A DNA stretch of 64,000 nucleotides from Ceratotherium simum simum. Its lineage: Eukaryota; Chordata; Mammalia; Perissodactyla; Rhinocerotidae. Positions 15,426 to 55,015 of the stretch are shown in pieces. Where the stretch lies: the NCBI RefSeq assembly GCF_000283155.1, contig NW_004454179.1, positions 7,636,005-7,700,004 of the forward strand, written 5' to 3'. Positions within the stretch are counted from its first letter, which is position 1. Each line of letters opens with the position of its first letter. The notes under the pieces are model-generated. The model had not been told where the DNA came from. It made no database searches and saw only the letters and a program-made list of their open reading frames with translations. The position numbers were made by a program, and so were the translations under genes.

Positions 15426-15941
15426 AATGGAAATACTGTGTGTGAAAAGCTCTCTGACCAATATATCATCATTGAAAGGTCCCCTGTTTTTAATAATTAA
15501 CCTAGAGTCTGACCCTCAGACACCTGCTGAGTTCCAACAGGATAAGTGCACCTCTTCTTTAAAGTACTGGGGCTGGCCCTGGAGGACAAAACAGGAGTGG
15601 AATCCCTGTGGGCCTGGTGCCAACAGCTAGCTTCCTTTTCCTTCAAGTCCCAGAGAAGCCCAAATCACACACACTCTTAAGGGTTGTACTGATGTCTCCA
15701 TTATGGAAAATCAAGACAGGAATATAAAGACTAGGTTCCACCACAGGGCGGATCTGGCATATTCTCTACAAAAACAGTGCCTTAAATGTTCAGCTAAAAC
15801 AAGACATACATTAAGTTTGTTTTCTCCAAATTGTGGTGGTGGACAGTGCTGGATTATTTATATTCCAGGTCAGCCAACACAACCCTCTATCATCAACTGA
15901 GCTAACCCTAGAGAAGTTATTTGAAATATCTTTATAACAGC

Positions 15942-16180
15942 AACTAACATTTATTGACTACTTATCGTGTGCCATAAGTGTTTTTTAAACATATTATCTA
16001 ATTTCATTTCACAACTTTATGAGGTGGGTATTATTTCCACTTTACAGATGAGGAAACTGAGGTGCAGAGAGGGTAAGTCAGTCAAGTAAGGTCACCCAGC
16101 TAACATGTGCAAGTTAGAATCAGAACACCGGCAGTTGGCTCTAGGGCCCATGCTCTTAAACGCTATCTTATTCTATCCTA
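15942..16180 (-). repeat. MIR SINE, antisense
   Basis: AACATTTATTGACTACTTAT, TTTACAGATGAGGAAACTGA and TAAGGTCACCCAGCTAACAT are the MIR complement. Confidence 0.85.
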
Positions 16181-16195
16181 TACTGCCTCCCAGTA

Positions 16196-16425
16196 TACTG
16201 TAGTGGTACCGTGGACCCTGGTAGCACAAAGACCTGGGTTCAGATCCTGGTTCACTGTGTAACCTTGGGCAAGTTACTTAAGCGTCTCTAGACCTCAGTC
16301 TCCTCCTCTAGAAAGTGGAGATAATATACCTACTTCACAGAATTGGCACATGGATTGACTTAAATAACATACATAAAAGTACCAAGAACATTGCCTAGCC
16401 CTGTCCATGAAATGTTATTCTTTTC
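16196..16425 (+). repeat. MIR SINE, sense
   Basis: GACCTGGGTTCAGATCCTGG, AACCTTGGGCAAGTTACTTA and an AGTGGAGATAATATACCTAC stretch are a sense MIR. Only 15 bases separate it from the antisense copy. Confidence 0.85.
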
Positions 16426-17849
16426 CTCCATCAAAAAGGGACACCTAAACGCACACATTTATTTACTGTAATGGAAATTTCTTTAAAGACTCAATATAAA
16501 AATGCTACCAACATAATTCAAATAATATGTTGAAAAAAAAATTCAGCAATTTTGACTAATGAGGTAAACACCAAGTAGAGGGAAAACAAACTACAGTTGC
16601 CACTCATCTGTTCTTTATCAACACCCCACTGGATATTTTAATTTTGGCCTATGTCATAATGATTTTTGATACATATGCCACAAACCCAGAAATGGTCTGA
16701 TGTGAAAACAGCCTGGCCTGAACAGAGCAGGGCTCAGCCACATATTCCAGGCCCTGTCTCCAAGCTCTGGATTCATCCCAGCTATGAGGACAGATGAGTT
16801 CTGAGAATCCCTGTGTTCTCACTCAAACATGGAGGAACATTCATTTTGTTTGGGCCAGTTTTGTGGAAGCTCTTCGGGATATGTTTGCAGTCACTCCCAT
16901 AAGTCCACCAGGAATTTCCTTACTTTTCTAATTGCTCAGAAACTCCATGTTCAGGGCCTCTCACATAGTAGAAGACATCCCAAGATCATTTTCTTCTTTC
17001 TAAAAGCCCCTCAAGACCTCTGGGGGCTATTTTCTCAGAGAGGTGATGCTGGTACCTTGTATGTCACCTCTGTCCCATTAATGTTCCACAAGGTCGGCAT
17101 CCAATTTCAGGCTCATAAGCCTCTTATCGTCAGCCCAGCATCAGAGTGTGCCTCGGGTAGAGGTCAACACGACTCCATTGCAAATACAACATTCATGAGA
17201 GGAAGAGAAGCAGTTTTCCATCAAAACTGCAGAGGAAAATTCTTTCTAGTCCAGCTAGGCATTTTGATAGCTAGAGCCCATCTTCAGTTCTTCCCAGAAA
17301 AAATAAATAAGTCAGAGTACTAAAAGTCAGCTTATGGTACAAATCTGAAATATTTCATTCCTCCAAAACAAGTCAGAATCTGAAAGGCTGTATCTTCTAT
17401 TAAATCTTATAACTAAACAACCATTCCAAAACATAAACACAAAACTATTATTTATACAGGAGGATGATAAGATAAGGGCATTTCCTTTAAATGTGTGACA
17501 GCAGTTAACTAACATCCTCACTCAAAGCTTTGGAAGGAGTTATTGCAATATGAGGAGTCAGACTGACTACACAGAGGCTCACGGGGAGCAGCCTCTTGTA
17601 TCTGTTTACTTTTTCTCAAGGCTACTTGAAACTTCCAAATAGTGGCATCCCACCTTGTTTCAGAGGGACCAAAAGACGGTCCCTGAAGGAAGGGAAGAGT
17701 GTTTGTCCAGTCTGAGGATTATCTATGGACAAAGTACTAGCCAGCCCTCAAATTGTGAACCTAGCTACTCTTTTGGTATGATGTTAGCTCTTGGGGAATA
17801 TACTCTAAATATTTCAAAGAAGTCAATGAAACTTGAAAGATTATCTTAT

Positions 17850-18376
17850 TACCAAATGTGGCAAATAGGATTTTCCAAAGAATCTGACATTGCAATTGCC
17901 CCTTCAAAAGGTAGAGTCTCACACCTCTCCTTTGAATCTGGACAGGCTTGTGATTGCTTTGACCAATAGAACACAATGGAAGCAATGGTAGGTTGTGAGG
18001 TTGGATTATAAAAAGTGAGGCAACTTCCCTCTTGCTCCCTGGTAGGCTTGTGCTTGGAGACCTGAGCCACCACATGAGAAACCAGACTACCCTGAGGCTA
18101 CCATGCTGCGAGGAAGCTGAGCCATGTTTGTTGGTGCTCCAGTTGGCATTCCTCATCACTGAATCATCCTAGCCCAGGCAAAGGAGCCTTCAGATGATTG
18201 CAGCCCCCAGGCATTGAGCCCGCATCCCATCTGCGGTATCATACAGCAGAGAGAGGTCATTCCCATGATGCCCTGTCCAAATTCCTGACTCACAGAATCT
18301 GTGAGCATCATATGATTGTTTTAAGCAACTAAGTTTGGGGCTGTTTGTCACACAGCAATAGTAACTGGAACATCCT
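17850..18376 (+). mobile_element. MaLR/MLT1-type LTR relic
   Basis: TTGACCAATAGAACACAATG early in the element and a GTTTTAAGCAACTAAGTTTG then TCACACAGCAATAGTAACTG 3' end are typical of this LTR class. Confidence 0.65.
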
Positions 18377-19661
18377 CTCCCATTTGTTTTAAAAAGTACA
18401 TGCTATAAATTTCCATTCCTTTTTGATCCAGGGAGACGCAGCAAACTTCATTCAACAGTTGCTTGTCAAAATGCTGTCCATTCCCAAGAATACAATCAGA
18501 AGTGCTAATTAAAGGGAACATACATAGACTCCATGGGTCTCAGGCCATGGTTTAACACATTTGACTAGAAACTTCTACATGTGTCCAAATAACTGATACT
18601 GTCACTGCCTGGGACAGTGTCAGGATTTTCATATGACTTCTAATCGACTTCTGTAGTTAGCCACGCTAATTAATAGTCAGCTGCACAGCCACTGACCCAA
18701 AAAGGAACTTCACCAGTAACCACAGTCACTGAGACAAATCTAATTCAATAAAGTATCGCCACAACTGATGAAGACTGAAAAACCCAATACTTTAATAAGG
18801 GATGCAAATCAGTATTTGTATCAGTTATTCAAAAAATCGTTTTAAAGAGAAGAGATAGCCTAGGAGTTTAGGCTTCAGATATACATATGGAATCTAGTTA
18901 CAATACCAAGATGATTCACGCTTCTAAACAGATACCCACCCTTCCAACTCTCTTGATAGACGGGTTGCTAAGAATTAATCCAAATGTTTATCTAAAAGAA
19001 AATGACGATTTTGTCCCTGTAAACCAATATACTATTAGTCTGCACAATAGACTACATCCCTGCTTCTTATTTTTTCCTGCCCCAGACATTTCCAAGTAGA
19101 ACTCGGAGACAGGAATGAGAACTTTTATTTCTGTTCCATTTGTCTTTTTTTTTAATTTCAGAAATCAAACTAGTTAAGAAATATTCATGCATTCACAGTA
19201 ACCTGTGTCCAAATTCAGAGGGTTTTTGAAAAAAACTAACATAAAGGAGAATAGGTTTTCAACAGAATATTGTTTAGAGGCAGCCACCTTTATCCATATA
19301 CATCTTCACATTGTCCCCCTAAAGCCACCCTCCCTAGGGTATGACAGTCTTGTCAAAGTTGTTCAGTTATAAAGAAAGCAGTTCTTATGATTTTCAATCC
19401 TAAAGAGAAGAAAGTGAAGGCTTTGATGAACTAAGATTAGGCTTGTAAGGAATCTAGAACAAAAAGTCAAATGTTCTTTTTCAGGGGTTTTAAATGAGCT
19501 TGAAACAACTGTATTATAAGTCTATAAGTCTCTTTTACTACTTCCTTCCACTCTAAAAGTAAACAAACGTATTGCTACTAGATAAACGTCTTATTTAGGA
19601 AGACTGTGAGATGGTTAGATTGAAGAAAGTGGGAAGGAAATCCTGACACCAGAAAGATTGT

Positions 19662-19779
19662 AAAAAAAGAAGAAAGAAAAAAGAAGGGAGGAAGGAAGGA
19701 AGGAAGGGAGGAAGGAAGGAAAGATGGAAGGAAGGAAGAGAAGGAAGAAAGAGAAGGAAGGAAGAAAGAGAAAAAAAGA
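19662..19779. repeat. Purine tract, (GGAA)n/(GAAA)n
   Basis: About 118 bases of almost uninterrupted A/G built from GGAA and GAAA units on the plus strand. Confidence 0.9.
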
Positions 19780-19999
19780 CTTGGAGGTGATGGGAACTGC
19801 CAGGATGCTATTCTATTTCACGGCAAAGGAAAATGCCTTGGCCGGTTCTAACATAGCTGACTTACTCCTGCTGGTACCCAAGCAGTTTGCTGATGCTAGA
19901 CTGCAGGGATGCCACCACCAATAATTGAGGCATTCCATTCCCCAAGCCTCGATGTGCGTGTGGGACGTCTCTCCACCGCAGTGTGAGAGAGCCGGGCCC

Positions 20000-20900
20000 A
20001 GAGCAAACAAAGCCCTAGACGCAACAAGGCAACACTTCCCTGTCGACTCCCCATTCCTTCTCCCACCCGGTTCTTGCCTTCCAGCACCGCTCCTCCCCTC
20101 TACCGGGTCTTCTCTCTCGCTGGGGCCGGGTCTTCTGCTCACACAGGTCTGCCATCCCCTCCTGACGCAGCCCCACCCACCCCGCTCGCTAACCCAAGTA
20201 CCGTGGGCTCTCCCGGGCCTCAACCCCCGCGGTGGGGACGAGAGGCCCGGGTTTGCGAGCCCTGGGGCAGCCGCCCTCCGGTCAGCGCGTCCAGGATGGA
20301 GCCGCGCTCCCCAGCCCGTCATCTCGGGCTGGGCTCCTCAGTCCCTTCTTCATCCGACCACACGCTCCCGGCCCACTCCCATCCGCGCTGCCAGCCAACC
20401 TGGGCTTGGCCTTTCAGGGTGACCGTCACGCCCCGACGCGGGGCTCCAGCCGCCCAGACCTCCGCTCCGTCGGTCTCGCCCCTGCCACCTGCCTCTCGGC
20501 CACCTCCACCAGCGCCTGCTGCGCTTGACGCCGCCATCCCGGGCAGCCGCACTGGGCACAATTCCCGCTGCCTATTGGCTGTTACCTAGGCAACCGGGAG
20601 CAACGCCACTCCCCATTGGCCCAGCCCGGGCTCTGCGCCATCTTTGTGCGGGGCGGAGTGTGTTGAGAGACCGGGCCAAACGTCCGACAGAGGGGTGGGG
20701 CTGAACCCCACCTCCGCCACCCGGACAGAGAGAACTCAGCTGTCGCCTACCCAGAGACAGGCTAGCCGAAATGTCAACCCCAAACAAAACCAAGCCAAAC
20801 CTGCGTCAGACGCAACAGTGACCACCTCGGGCGGCTCCGATCCTGCCCCGTCTCCACAGCTGTAAACGGTACCACCGCGGAGTTTAAGGACGGAACCGGA
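20000..20900. promoter_or_regulatory. CpG-rich region, presumed MORN4 promoter and first exon
   Basis: Dense CpG and high GC stand out against AT-rich flanks. Within it are CCAAT boxes in reverse at 20574-20578 and 20615-20619, an X-box-like palindrome at 20581-20594 and a YY1-like GCCATCTT at 20637-20644. It is the only promoter-like sequence between the MORN4 coding exons and PI4K2A, and in human MORN4 begins in the matching place. The exact start and the first-exon donor could not be fixed; CAG|GTGGCA near 20489 on the minus strand is one candidate. Confidence 0.6.
20581..20594. promoter_or_regulatory. X-box (RFX-family) motif
   Basis: GTTACCTAGGCAAC matches the X-box form GTNRCC-N(0-3)-RGYAAC with a 2-base spacer and near-perfect dyad symmetry. 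It directly abuts a CCAAT box. Confidence 0.6.
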
Positions 20901-21480
20901 ACCTGGCTTTTGAGGTGCAGCTTTGTACGTTGTAATACACTGGACGGGGCAACTGCAGTTTAATGAGTGTCACCCCGTGCCAGCTCTGTGATATGAGGAC
21001 ACTTTTGCATCCATTGTAAGGATTTGTCTTGTAGTTGTCATTACCCAGATCCTTTGTAGTTACAATACAGTGCCAAGATTGGAGAAAATCCTCCCAAATA
21101 CCATGCACACCAATCCGTTTATCCATATGTTTATTTACTGAACAGTGTGAATGCAGTACGATGCTAGGTTCTGCCAGGCTGGAAAAGACATGATCACTGC
21201 CCTCATGGGACTTACTGCCTAAATGTGGAGAAGAAAAGATTCATGCACATGGAAAAATCCAAGACTATATTTCATTAGTAAGAGAAGGCAAGTGCGTGAA
21301 GAGAGTAAGCAAATTGCTTCTCTAAATTAGGATTTCCTCATCTGTAGGATAGAAATGATGATGATAATAATAATGATGATGATAAAGTCTCCTCAGGACT
21401 TGTCTGAGAATACAACGTAAGATGCTCGGTACTGTGTCTGAAACTATCAATAAATGGTAGTTTTAAATTGTTTTAAAAGA

Positions 21481-21620
21481 CTTGGATTCGGTGTTCAAAT
21501 CCCGTGTCTGCCACCAACTGTGTGTGGCTTCAAGCAAGTTATTAAGCACTCTAGCTTGTAAAATGAGATTGGACTAGGAGACCTGTAAGATTCAATCTAG
21601 CTCTAACACTCAAAGGTTAA
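21481..21620 (+). repeat. MIR SINE relic
   Basis: TTCGGTGTTCAAATCCCGTG and GGCTTCAAGCAAGTTATTAA resemble MIR, with its 3' part diverged. Confidence 0.55.
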
Positions 21621-21819
21621 ACACGCTAAACTCTGTGGTATTGACTATAGATATAATTGCAGTAGTTGAGAGAATGGAATATCCAGAAAACAGATCTTAT
21701 AAGATTGGAGAATGTGTATTTAAAAATATGAAGAAGTAATGTTACATAGATTGTGGTCAAATTATGGAAAAACCTGAAAAATTAGGGAGAAGATATGGTT
21801 TGCAAAATCTAATTTCTTG

Positions 21820-22050
21820 AATAGGCAAATTAATAGACAGAAAGTAGAATACAGGTTACCAGGAGCTAGGGGAAGAGGGAGTTACTGTTTAATGGGTACA
21901 GAGTTTTTGTTGGGATGATGAAAAAGTTTTGGGTATAGATAGTGGTGATGGTTACACAAGATTGTGAATGTATTTAATGTTACTGAATTGTACACTTATG
22001 AATGGTTAAAATGATAAATATTATGTATATTTTACCACAATAAAAAATGT
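21820..22050 (+). mobile_element. L1 3' untranslated end, sense
   Basis: GGTTACCAGGAGCTAGGGGA, GTGGTGATGGTTACACAAG and TTGTACACTTATGAATGG run into TATTTTACCACAATAAAAAA, a typical old L1 3' end with its own poly(A) signal. Confidence 0.75.
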
Positions 22051-22284
22051 AGTTTCTTGATCAGAGCAGTGACACAATGAAATTAGTGTTTTAAGAAAAT
22101 TAATCTGGCAGTGATACCCAGAGATAATCAGAGAGATATTGGAAGCAGAGAAACAAACTCAGAAACTATTGTAATCATGTAGCTAAGACATTCTGAGAGT
22201 CTCAAAACTAATGTGGCATCAGTGAAGATGGAAAGAAAGGGGGTAAAGATGAGACACATTTCACAGAGATATTTAATAAGAAGC

Positions 22285-22485
22285 AATATAGTGTTAAAAG
22301 CATGGAGCTAGTCTGCCTGGGTTTGGATCCAGCTCTGCCACTTACCAGCTGCATGACCATAGGCAAGTTACTTTACTCAGCTTCCAACGTCATAGGGGCT
22401 GTAATGCTGGTTACATGACTTACTCTATGTAATGCACTTAAAACAACGCCTGACACATGCTTAGCATTTGGTAAGGGCTAGCTTT
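22285..22485 (+). repeat. MIR SINE relic
   Basis: AGTCTGCCTGGGTTTGGATC, CTCTGCCACTTACCAGCTGC and ATAGGCAAGTTACTTTACTC match MIR. Confidence 0.8.
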
Positions 22486-23047
22486 TCATAGGTAACAGGG
22501 AATGCATTGACACTCTTTTTTTCAGTAAAGGGAAAACCAAGTTCCAAGAGGGAGATACAGAAATAAGTTCTGAGGGTTTTCCATACAGAAAACTCAGAAT
22601 TCAAGAGAGAACTCTAAATCTTGGGGTTTTCCTTGACCATGATTTGAAGCTTAGGGACTAAATGAGATGAATAATACCAAGAGATCATCTCGGTGGCTAT
22701 GGCCCCTGGGACACAAGAAGCAAATATTACTTAATTATTTGATGCTGGATAGGAAGGGGAAATACACGTCTTGTAACTAAAAGGGGAAATTGAACCATCT
22801 ATATGATCTTTGTCTAGAATGGTTTACCTGGCAAAAAAAGTTTAAGACGTTCCCATACATAGAATTAAACAATAGTTCTTTCAATTTAGTACTTCTAGTT
22901 AGCTGTGGCAATCATTTGATTCAAGAAAGACTGATTATGAAATATTGGTTACTATGTGGCTGGTCATCTTTTGTGAAAACTCACGCCTTTAGTCTGCTGG
23001 TTACTTTAAGCACAAAAGCAAAACCAGTATCAATCAAAAGCTCAGCA

Positions 23048-23285
23048 GTGATAAAAAGCTACCATTTGTTGAACGCTTTTTATGTACTAAGGGCTATGCT
23101 AAGCGCTCTACATACATAATGTGTGTAGTAAATGTAGAATTTAATGTATTAAATTCTATTTAATCCATTGAGGAAGTGATGATTATTTCCATTTTATAGA
23201 TGATGAAACTGAAGCTTAGAGAGTTAACTCATACAAAATAATGTGTGGAGCGGGGTTCAAACTTGAATGTCTCTGATTCCCTCTT
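23048..23285 (-). repeat. MIR SINE, antisense
   Basis: TACCATTTGTTGAACGCTTT, ATTTTATAGATGATGAAACT and GGGGTTCAAACTTGAATG are the MIR complement. Confidence 0.8.
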
Positions 23286-23314
23286 TTCTCCCCCTTTTTC
23301 CCCCAGTGATCTAA

Positions 23315-23530
23315 TTATATTCTTCCTTTAAGACTTAGCTCATAGCACATGCCCCACTTAAGGCCTTTGCTGACTTTCCGGCCTACCCCCAAATTACTAA
23401 ACTCCTCTTGTGGAGGTTTCAGCTCTCATTGTTGGCTCTTTTTCTCCTACTGCCTCACAGAGCTGTGTGTCTTCAGCTTGAGGGCAGGAACTATATCTTC
23501 CTTCTCTTTGCTGCTAATAAAAATGTATTG
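23315..23530 (+). repeat. L2 LINE fragment
   Basis: TTTAAGACTTAGCTCATAGC, a GGCCTTTGCTGACTTTCCG stretch and CAGCTTGAGGGCAGGAAC follow the L2 3' region. Confidence 0.65.
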
Positions 23531-23715
23531 AGCACCTACTGTGTCTAGACACTGAGGTTTCACAGTGATGAATAAAACAATCATGGACTCTTACCTCTTG
23601 GGATTTTTAGTCTAATGGGACCATATCTTTCTTCAATTAACAAATAAGCATTGGGCCAGGCACTGTGTAAGTTGCACCAGGGCTGGAGTTTTTTAAAACT
23701 TTTTTATTTAGTTAG

Positions 23716-24089
23716 TGTTAAAAACAAGACAACAGGCCCCAAATGGAGTCAGTTATGCTAAGCCCCATGTCATGAAGCAGAGACTTAATACTTAACTGAC
23801 TGGAATCTTAACCCAGTCAGTCTGGAATTACCTGGTCAGCACTAGTGAGGTAATCTGCCTGATAGACCCCTGCCATCCCTAAAGGAAGGTGACTTGGCCA
23901 CAACCAACCCACTCTTTACTAGTATAACTTCCTTGTCTGGCTCCCTTCTGCCTTTAAAAGGCTTCCATTTTGTACAGCTCCTCAGAGCTCCTTTCTGTCT
24001 CCTAGATGGGATGCTGCCCCATTCATGAGTCACTGAATAAAGCCAATAGGATCTTTCAAATTTACTCAGTCGAATTTTGTTTTTTAACA
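23716..24089 (+). mobile_element. Solo LTR of an endogenous retrovirus-like element, 374 bp
   Basis: Bounded by exact inverted ends TGTTAAAAA (23716-23724) and TTTTTAACA (24081-24089), the TG...CA form of LTRs. It contains a TATA-like TTTAAAAG (23953-23960) and AATAAA (24036-24041) in the order promoter then poly(A). No internal viral genes are present. A matching target duplication was not found, which suggests age or decay. Confidence 0.75.
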
Positions 24090-24094
24090 GCATG

Positions 24095-24262
24095 GATTTT
24101 ATTTCTTTGCTTCACTTCTGTCTCCCCAGCACTTAGAACGTAGTAGGTGCTCAATAAATATTTAATGAATGAGTGCCTGATTGAATGAATGCAGATACAA
24201 AGATTAGATTTCTCCAGTCCCACAGCTGGGTCATAGTAGGCACTCAATAAAGGAATGACTGA
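24095..24262 (+). repeat. L2 3'-end fragments
   Basis: CACTTAGAACGTAGTAGGTG and CTCAATAAATATTTAATG match the L2 terminus. A second partial copy is CATAGTAGGCACTCAATAAA at about 24232-24251. Confidence 0.65.
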
Positions 24263-24376
24263 TTAAGTAGGCTACTTTACTGAAGGCTGCCGAACACCCG
24301 TCAGCAATTGGAAGCTAAGGGCGGGGCTGGGCTGGTAAAAGCAGAGGGCGTGTCTGACCCGGGTTTGGCTCCTGGA

Positions 24377-24386
24377 GCATGCGCAG
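24377..24386. promoter_or_regulatory. NRF1-type site
   Basis: GCATGCGCAG matches the palindromic core of the NRF1 consensus (TGCGCATGCGCA). It lies 250 bases before the PI4K2A start codon. Confidence 0.55.
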
Positions 24387-24632
24387 TCTTCACAGAAGGT
24401 GACGGGCGAAAAATGCGGAGGGCGCTATTGCGTAGGCGGTAGTTCCGATTGGCTGTCGTTCGCGCTCAAGGGGTCGTGCCTACTCGTCGCCAAGTAAACA
24501 TGAGCGGTAGGGGCGGGGCCAAAACGGCGCCGCGACCTGGTTGGCCAGGCGGGGGTTGGGGGCGTCGCGGATTGGTCCCGGCCGCGAGCTCAGCGGTGCG
24601 GGGTGCCCCGGGTCCCGGAGCCCGCGGCCTGA

Positions 24633-52471
<27,839 letters not shown>

Positions 52472-55015
52472 CCTGAGAGGCAGACAAAGGCATATTGTCT
52501 GAGACTTGGGCTGGGAGGAAGCCTGGGGAGTGGGTTGCAGGAAAAGCCAGAGAAGCCAGTGGAGAACAGTGCCCTTAAGAGCTCTCCCTGTCTGCTCATC
52601 ACCCCACTCAGGGCTTTCCCAAGCACAGGGAGAAGCACAATCAGAGGGACAGTCAGTGCTGTTGGGGCACTTCTGAGTGCTGGAACTCCATGCAAGTAGT
52701 TCAGATGCCAGGAAAGGAGCATCTCCCTTCCAACGTCTCCTGGGGACAGGCTGGGAAATTCCCCTCCCTCCCTGACACCCTGCTCTGTTTCAATTCTTCA
52801 TTATATTCTGCATCAGAAAAGCAAACAAACAACAAAAACAAATTTAAATACTAGTGGCGAACACAGGCAGAATCCCAGATCCTCTCATGTCAGAAACCTC
52901 TAATCCAGGGCCGTCCTGGTCGCGCAAGCGGTTAAGTGCACGCGCTCTGCTGCGGCGGCCCGGGGTTTGCCAGTTCGGATCCCGGGCGCACACCGACGCA
53001 CTGCTTGGCAAGCCATGCTGTGGCGGCGTCCCATATAAAGTGGAGGAAGATGGGCACGGATGTTAGCCCAGGGCCAATCTTCCTCAGCAAAAAAAAAAAA
53101 AAAAAGGATTGGCAGATGTTAGCACAGGGCTGATCTTCCTCACAAAAAAAAAAAAGAAAAAGAAACCTCTAATTCAGACCTATATTTGCATGGTCCAAAC
53201 AGTCAGGTGCCTCGCAGTTCCTTACTCCCATGGACCAAGGCAGCTGGGTGACTCACAGTGCTGGGACAGACAGAAGTCACACCTACTTTGGGTTTTTGCC
53301 AAGTCTCCTTCCCCTCCCACCAGTGTGGTAGGCTGGCTGAGAGCCTGCAAACGCAATTCTCGTGGCAGGATACTTGTGTTCTAGACCTCTCCGCATATGA
53401 TCGCATCGGCTCCTCTCTCTGCCCTGCTAGGGACCCGCCTCTCTGGTGCAGGCCTGCTGCTTGCCTGTCGCTCAGACAAGGCAGGAGGGAGGAAGTTGAC
53501 TCCCCCGCAGGTAAAAGTGATCCACACGGCCCAGGTGTATGCTGGGAGCTGTAACTGGTCTATGGGTAAACTTATTCCAGCCTTGCTTCCTGAGTCCTTG
53601 GCCCTAGCCAAAGGTGAGAAACTCTGCCAGTCCTCTGATTTGTTTCTGTTGTTTTAGATACTTTTTCTCAACTCTTTTGACTTAGCGGTTCAGTTCTGGG
53701 TTCTGGGGGTGGGTCTCAGCTCATAAGAGGACAGGATATTAGGTCCTTAGACTTCTTTTTATGCTACCCTGCTGCTTGGTGGAGGTGACAGGACTTGTAT
53801 TCTGCCTCCTAACTGGCAGCTTCCCTTTGCTCCCTGACTTCTTGTTCTAGGCCACTTGTTCCATGGCTTCTTGAGAAAGGTGGGGCCCAAAGGAGAGAGG
53901 CCTTCAAACTGTCCCCCAATGCCTGCCCAGCTCAGTGTGCATCTTCCTGCTTCCATGTCTCTCTTCCCTCAGCTGTCCCCCTTGCCGGGTGTCCGAGCCC
54001 TTTCTACACCAAAGCAAAGAACGGCCTCAGGAGGGAGTAAGGAGGGTGCCTTCTGTGGCTACAGGGCAGCCCTATGCTACTGGACACTTCAGGTTGCTGG
54101 CACCCTGCGATTGGTCAGTCAGCCTTGGGAAGAAACTATTTTGAAAATTTGAAACACAACCAAAGAAAGGGAGCAAAGACTATGGCTGTGTGCCCTCTGC
54201 TTGCCCAGCTCCTGCCATCCAGGAGGCGGAGTGGAGATGTGCAGCCCTCTCATGAGCTGGGCCAGGCTGGTCACCTTCCATTCCAGCCCCCAGGAGCCGG
54301 CTTGTCCTGGGCTTCCACAGCTGACAGGAAGAGTCGCTGGGAGCTGGAGATGCGTGCCCTCTGGATGAAGGCACAGCTCCCCCGCTGGCCCCAACTCTGA
54401 CAATCCCATTCAGCTGAACTGGACTCTGGCCTTGGGGGGCCATGTTTGTGAGGATGCCTGCCCCTAGACTGCAGGAGCAGCAGGGCTCCCGGAGGTCAGA
54501 AGGGGACCCAGGTGTGTTTAGCTTTCCATAGACATCTTTACTCAAGTATGTTGATAAATCTCCCCACCTGGGTGTCAAGAGAAGCTAAGCAGTCTCAAGA
54601 GGAGCGTGGTTGCTTCCCCTAGCCAAGCAGATCTGCACATTGCCCTCGTCCAGACCAGCTCTGTGCTCAGAAGGAAGTTGGGTCCAACAGAAGAGGGAGC
54701 TGGTCCCAGTCCTGGAAGGCAAACGAGTGCGGGCCGTTCTTTCCTGGCCTAGCTCCGTTCTCCTTGAAGCCTGTACTCAGGTTGCCTTGAATGTGGTCTT
54801 TGGGAGAGCCAGGGGCCCAGAGTGCCAGGGCCGGTTTCTGGGTGGCACTCACAGAATGGCCCGGCCCTCTGCCAGCCATAGGCCCTGTCCCCCGGTGTCA
54901 GGGAGTAGAGGCTGGGCTGGAGAGTGCTGCTGCCTCTGTATTGTTCTTCTAATGCACTGTAGAAATTGTATGTAATGTATTTAAATCAATGCAAATGTAT
55001 GAATAACAAGTCCAG
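52472..55015 (+). other. PI4K2A: PI4K2A 3' untranslated region (end uncertain)
   Basis: About 2.5 kb of GC-rich, mostly non-repetitive sequence after the stop, interrupted by one ERE SINE at 52909-53160. No canonical AATAAA was found before the AVPI1 end. The A/T-rich stretch at 54960-55010, with TGAATAACAAG followed by a T-rich CCTTTTTTGTC run, is the most likely 3' end. Alternative earlier ends are possible. Confidence 0.45.
52909..53160 (+). mobile_element. ERE SINE in the PI4K2A 3' untranslated region, sense
   Basis: GGCCGTCCTGGTCGCGCAAG head and two modules separated by an A run. Near-exact 17-bp target duplication AGAAACCTCTAATCCAG (52892-52908) and AGAAACCTCTAATTCAG (53161-53177). Confidence 0.94.

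Larger units (their letters stand above)
20901..23715. other. MORN4-PI4K2A intergenic region, distal part
   Basis: No coding signal. Contains a sense L1 3' end, three MIR relics and an L2 fragment. A GATGATAATAATAATGATGA-type simple repeat lies near 21356-21382. Confidence 0.65.

Noticed and set aside
17761..18159. 132-codon minus-strand frame
   Set aside because: Lies within a MaLR-type LTR relic and has no recognisable protein features.
20074..20589. Long open frames on both strands in the CpG-rich region (up to about 170 codons)
   Set aside because: GC-rich sequence has few stop codons. The frames are Pro/Ser/Arg-rich low-complexity with no recognisable domain, and several frames are open at once.
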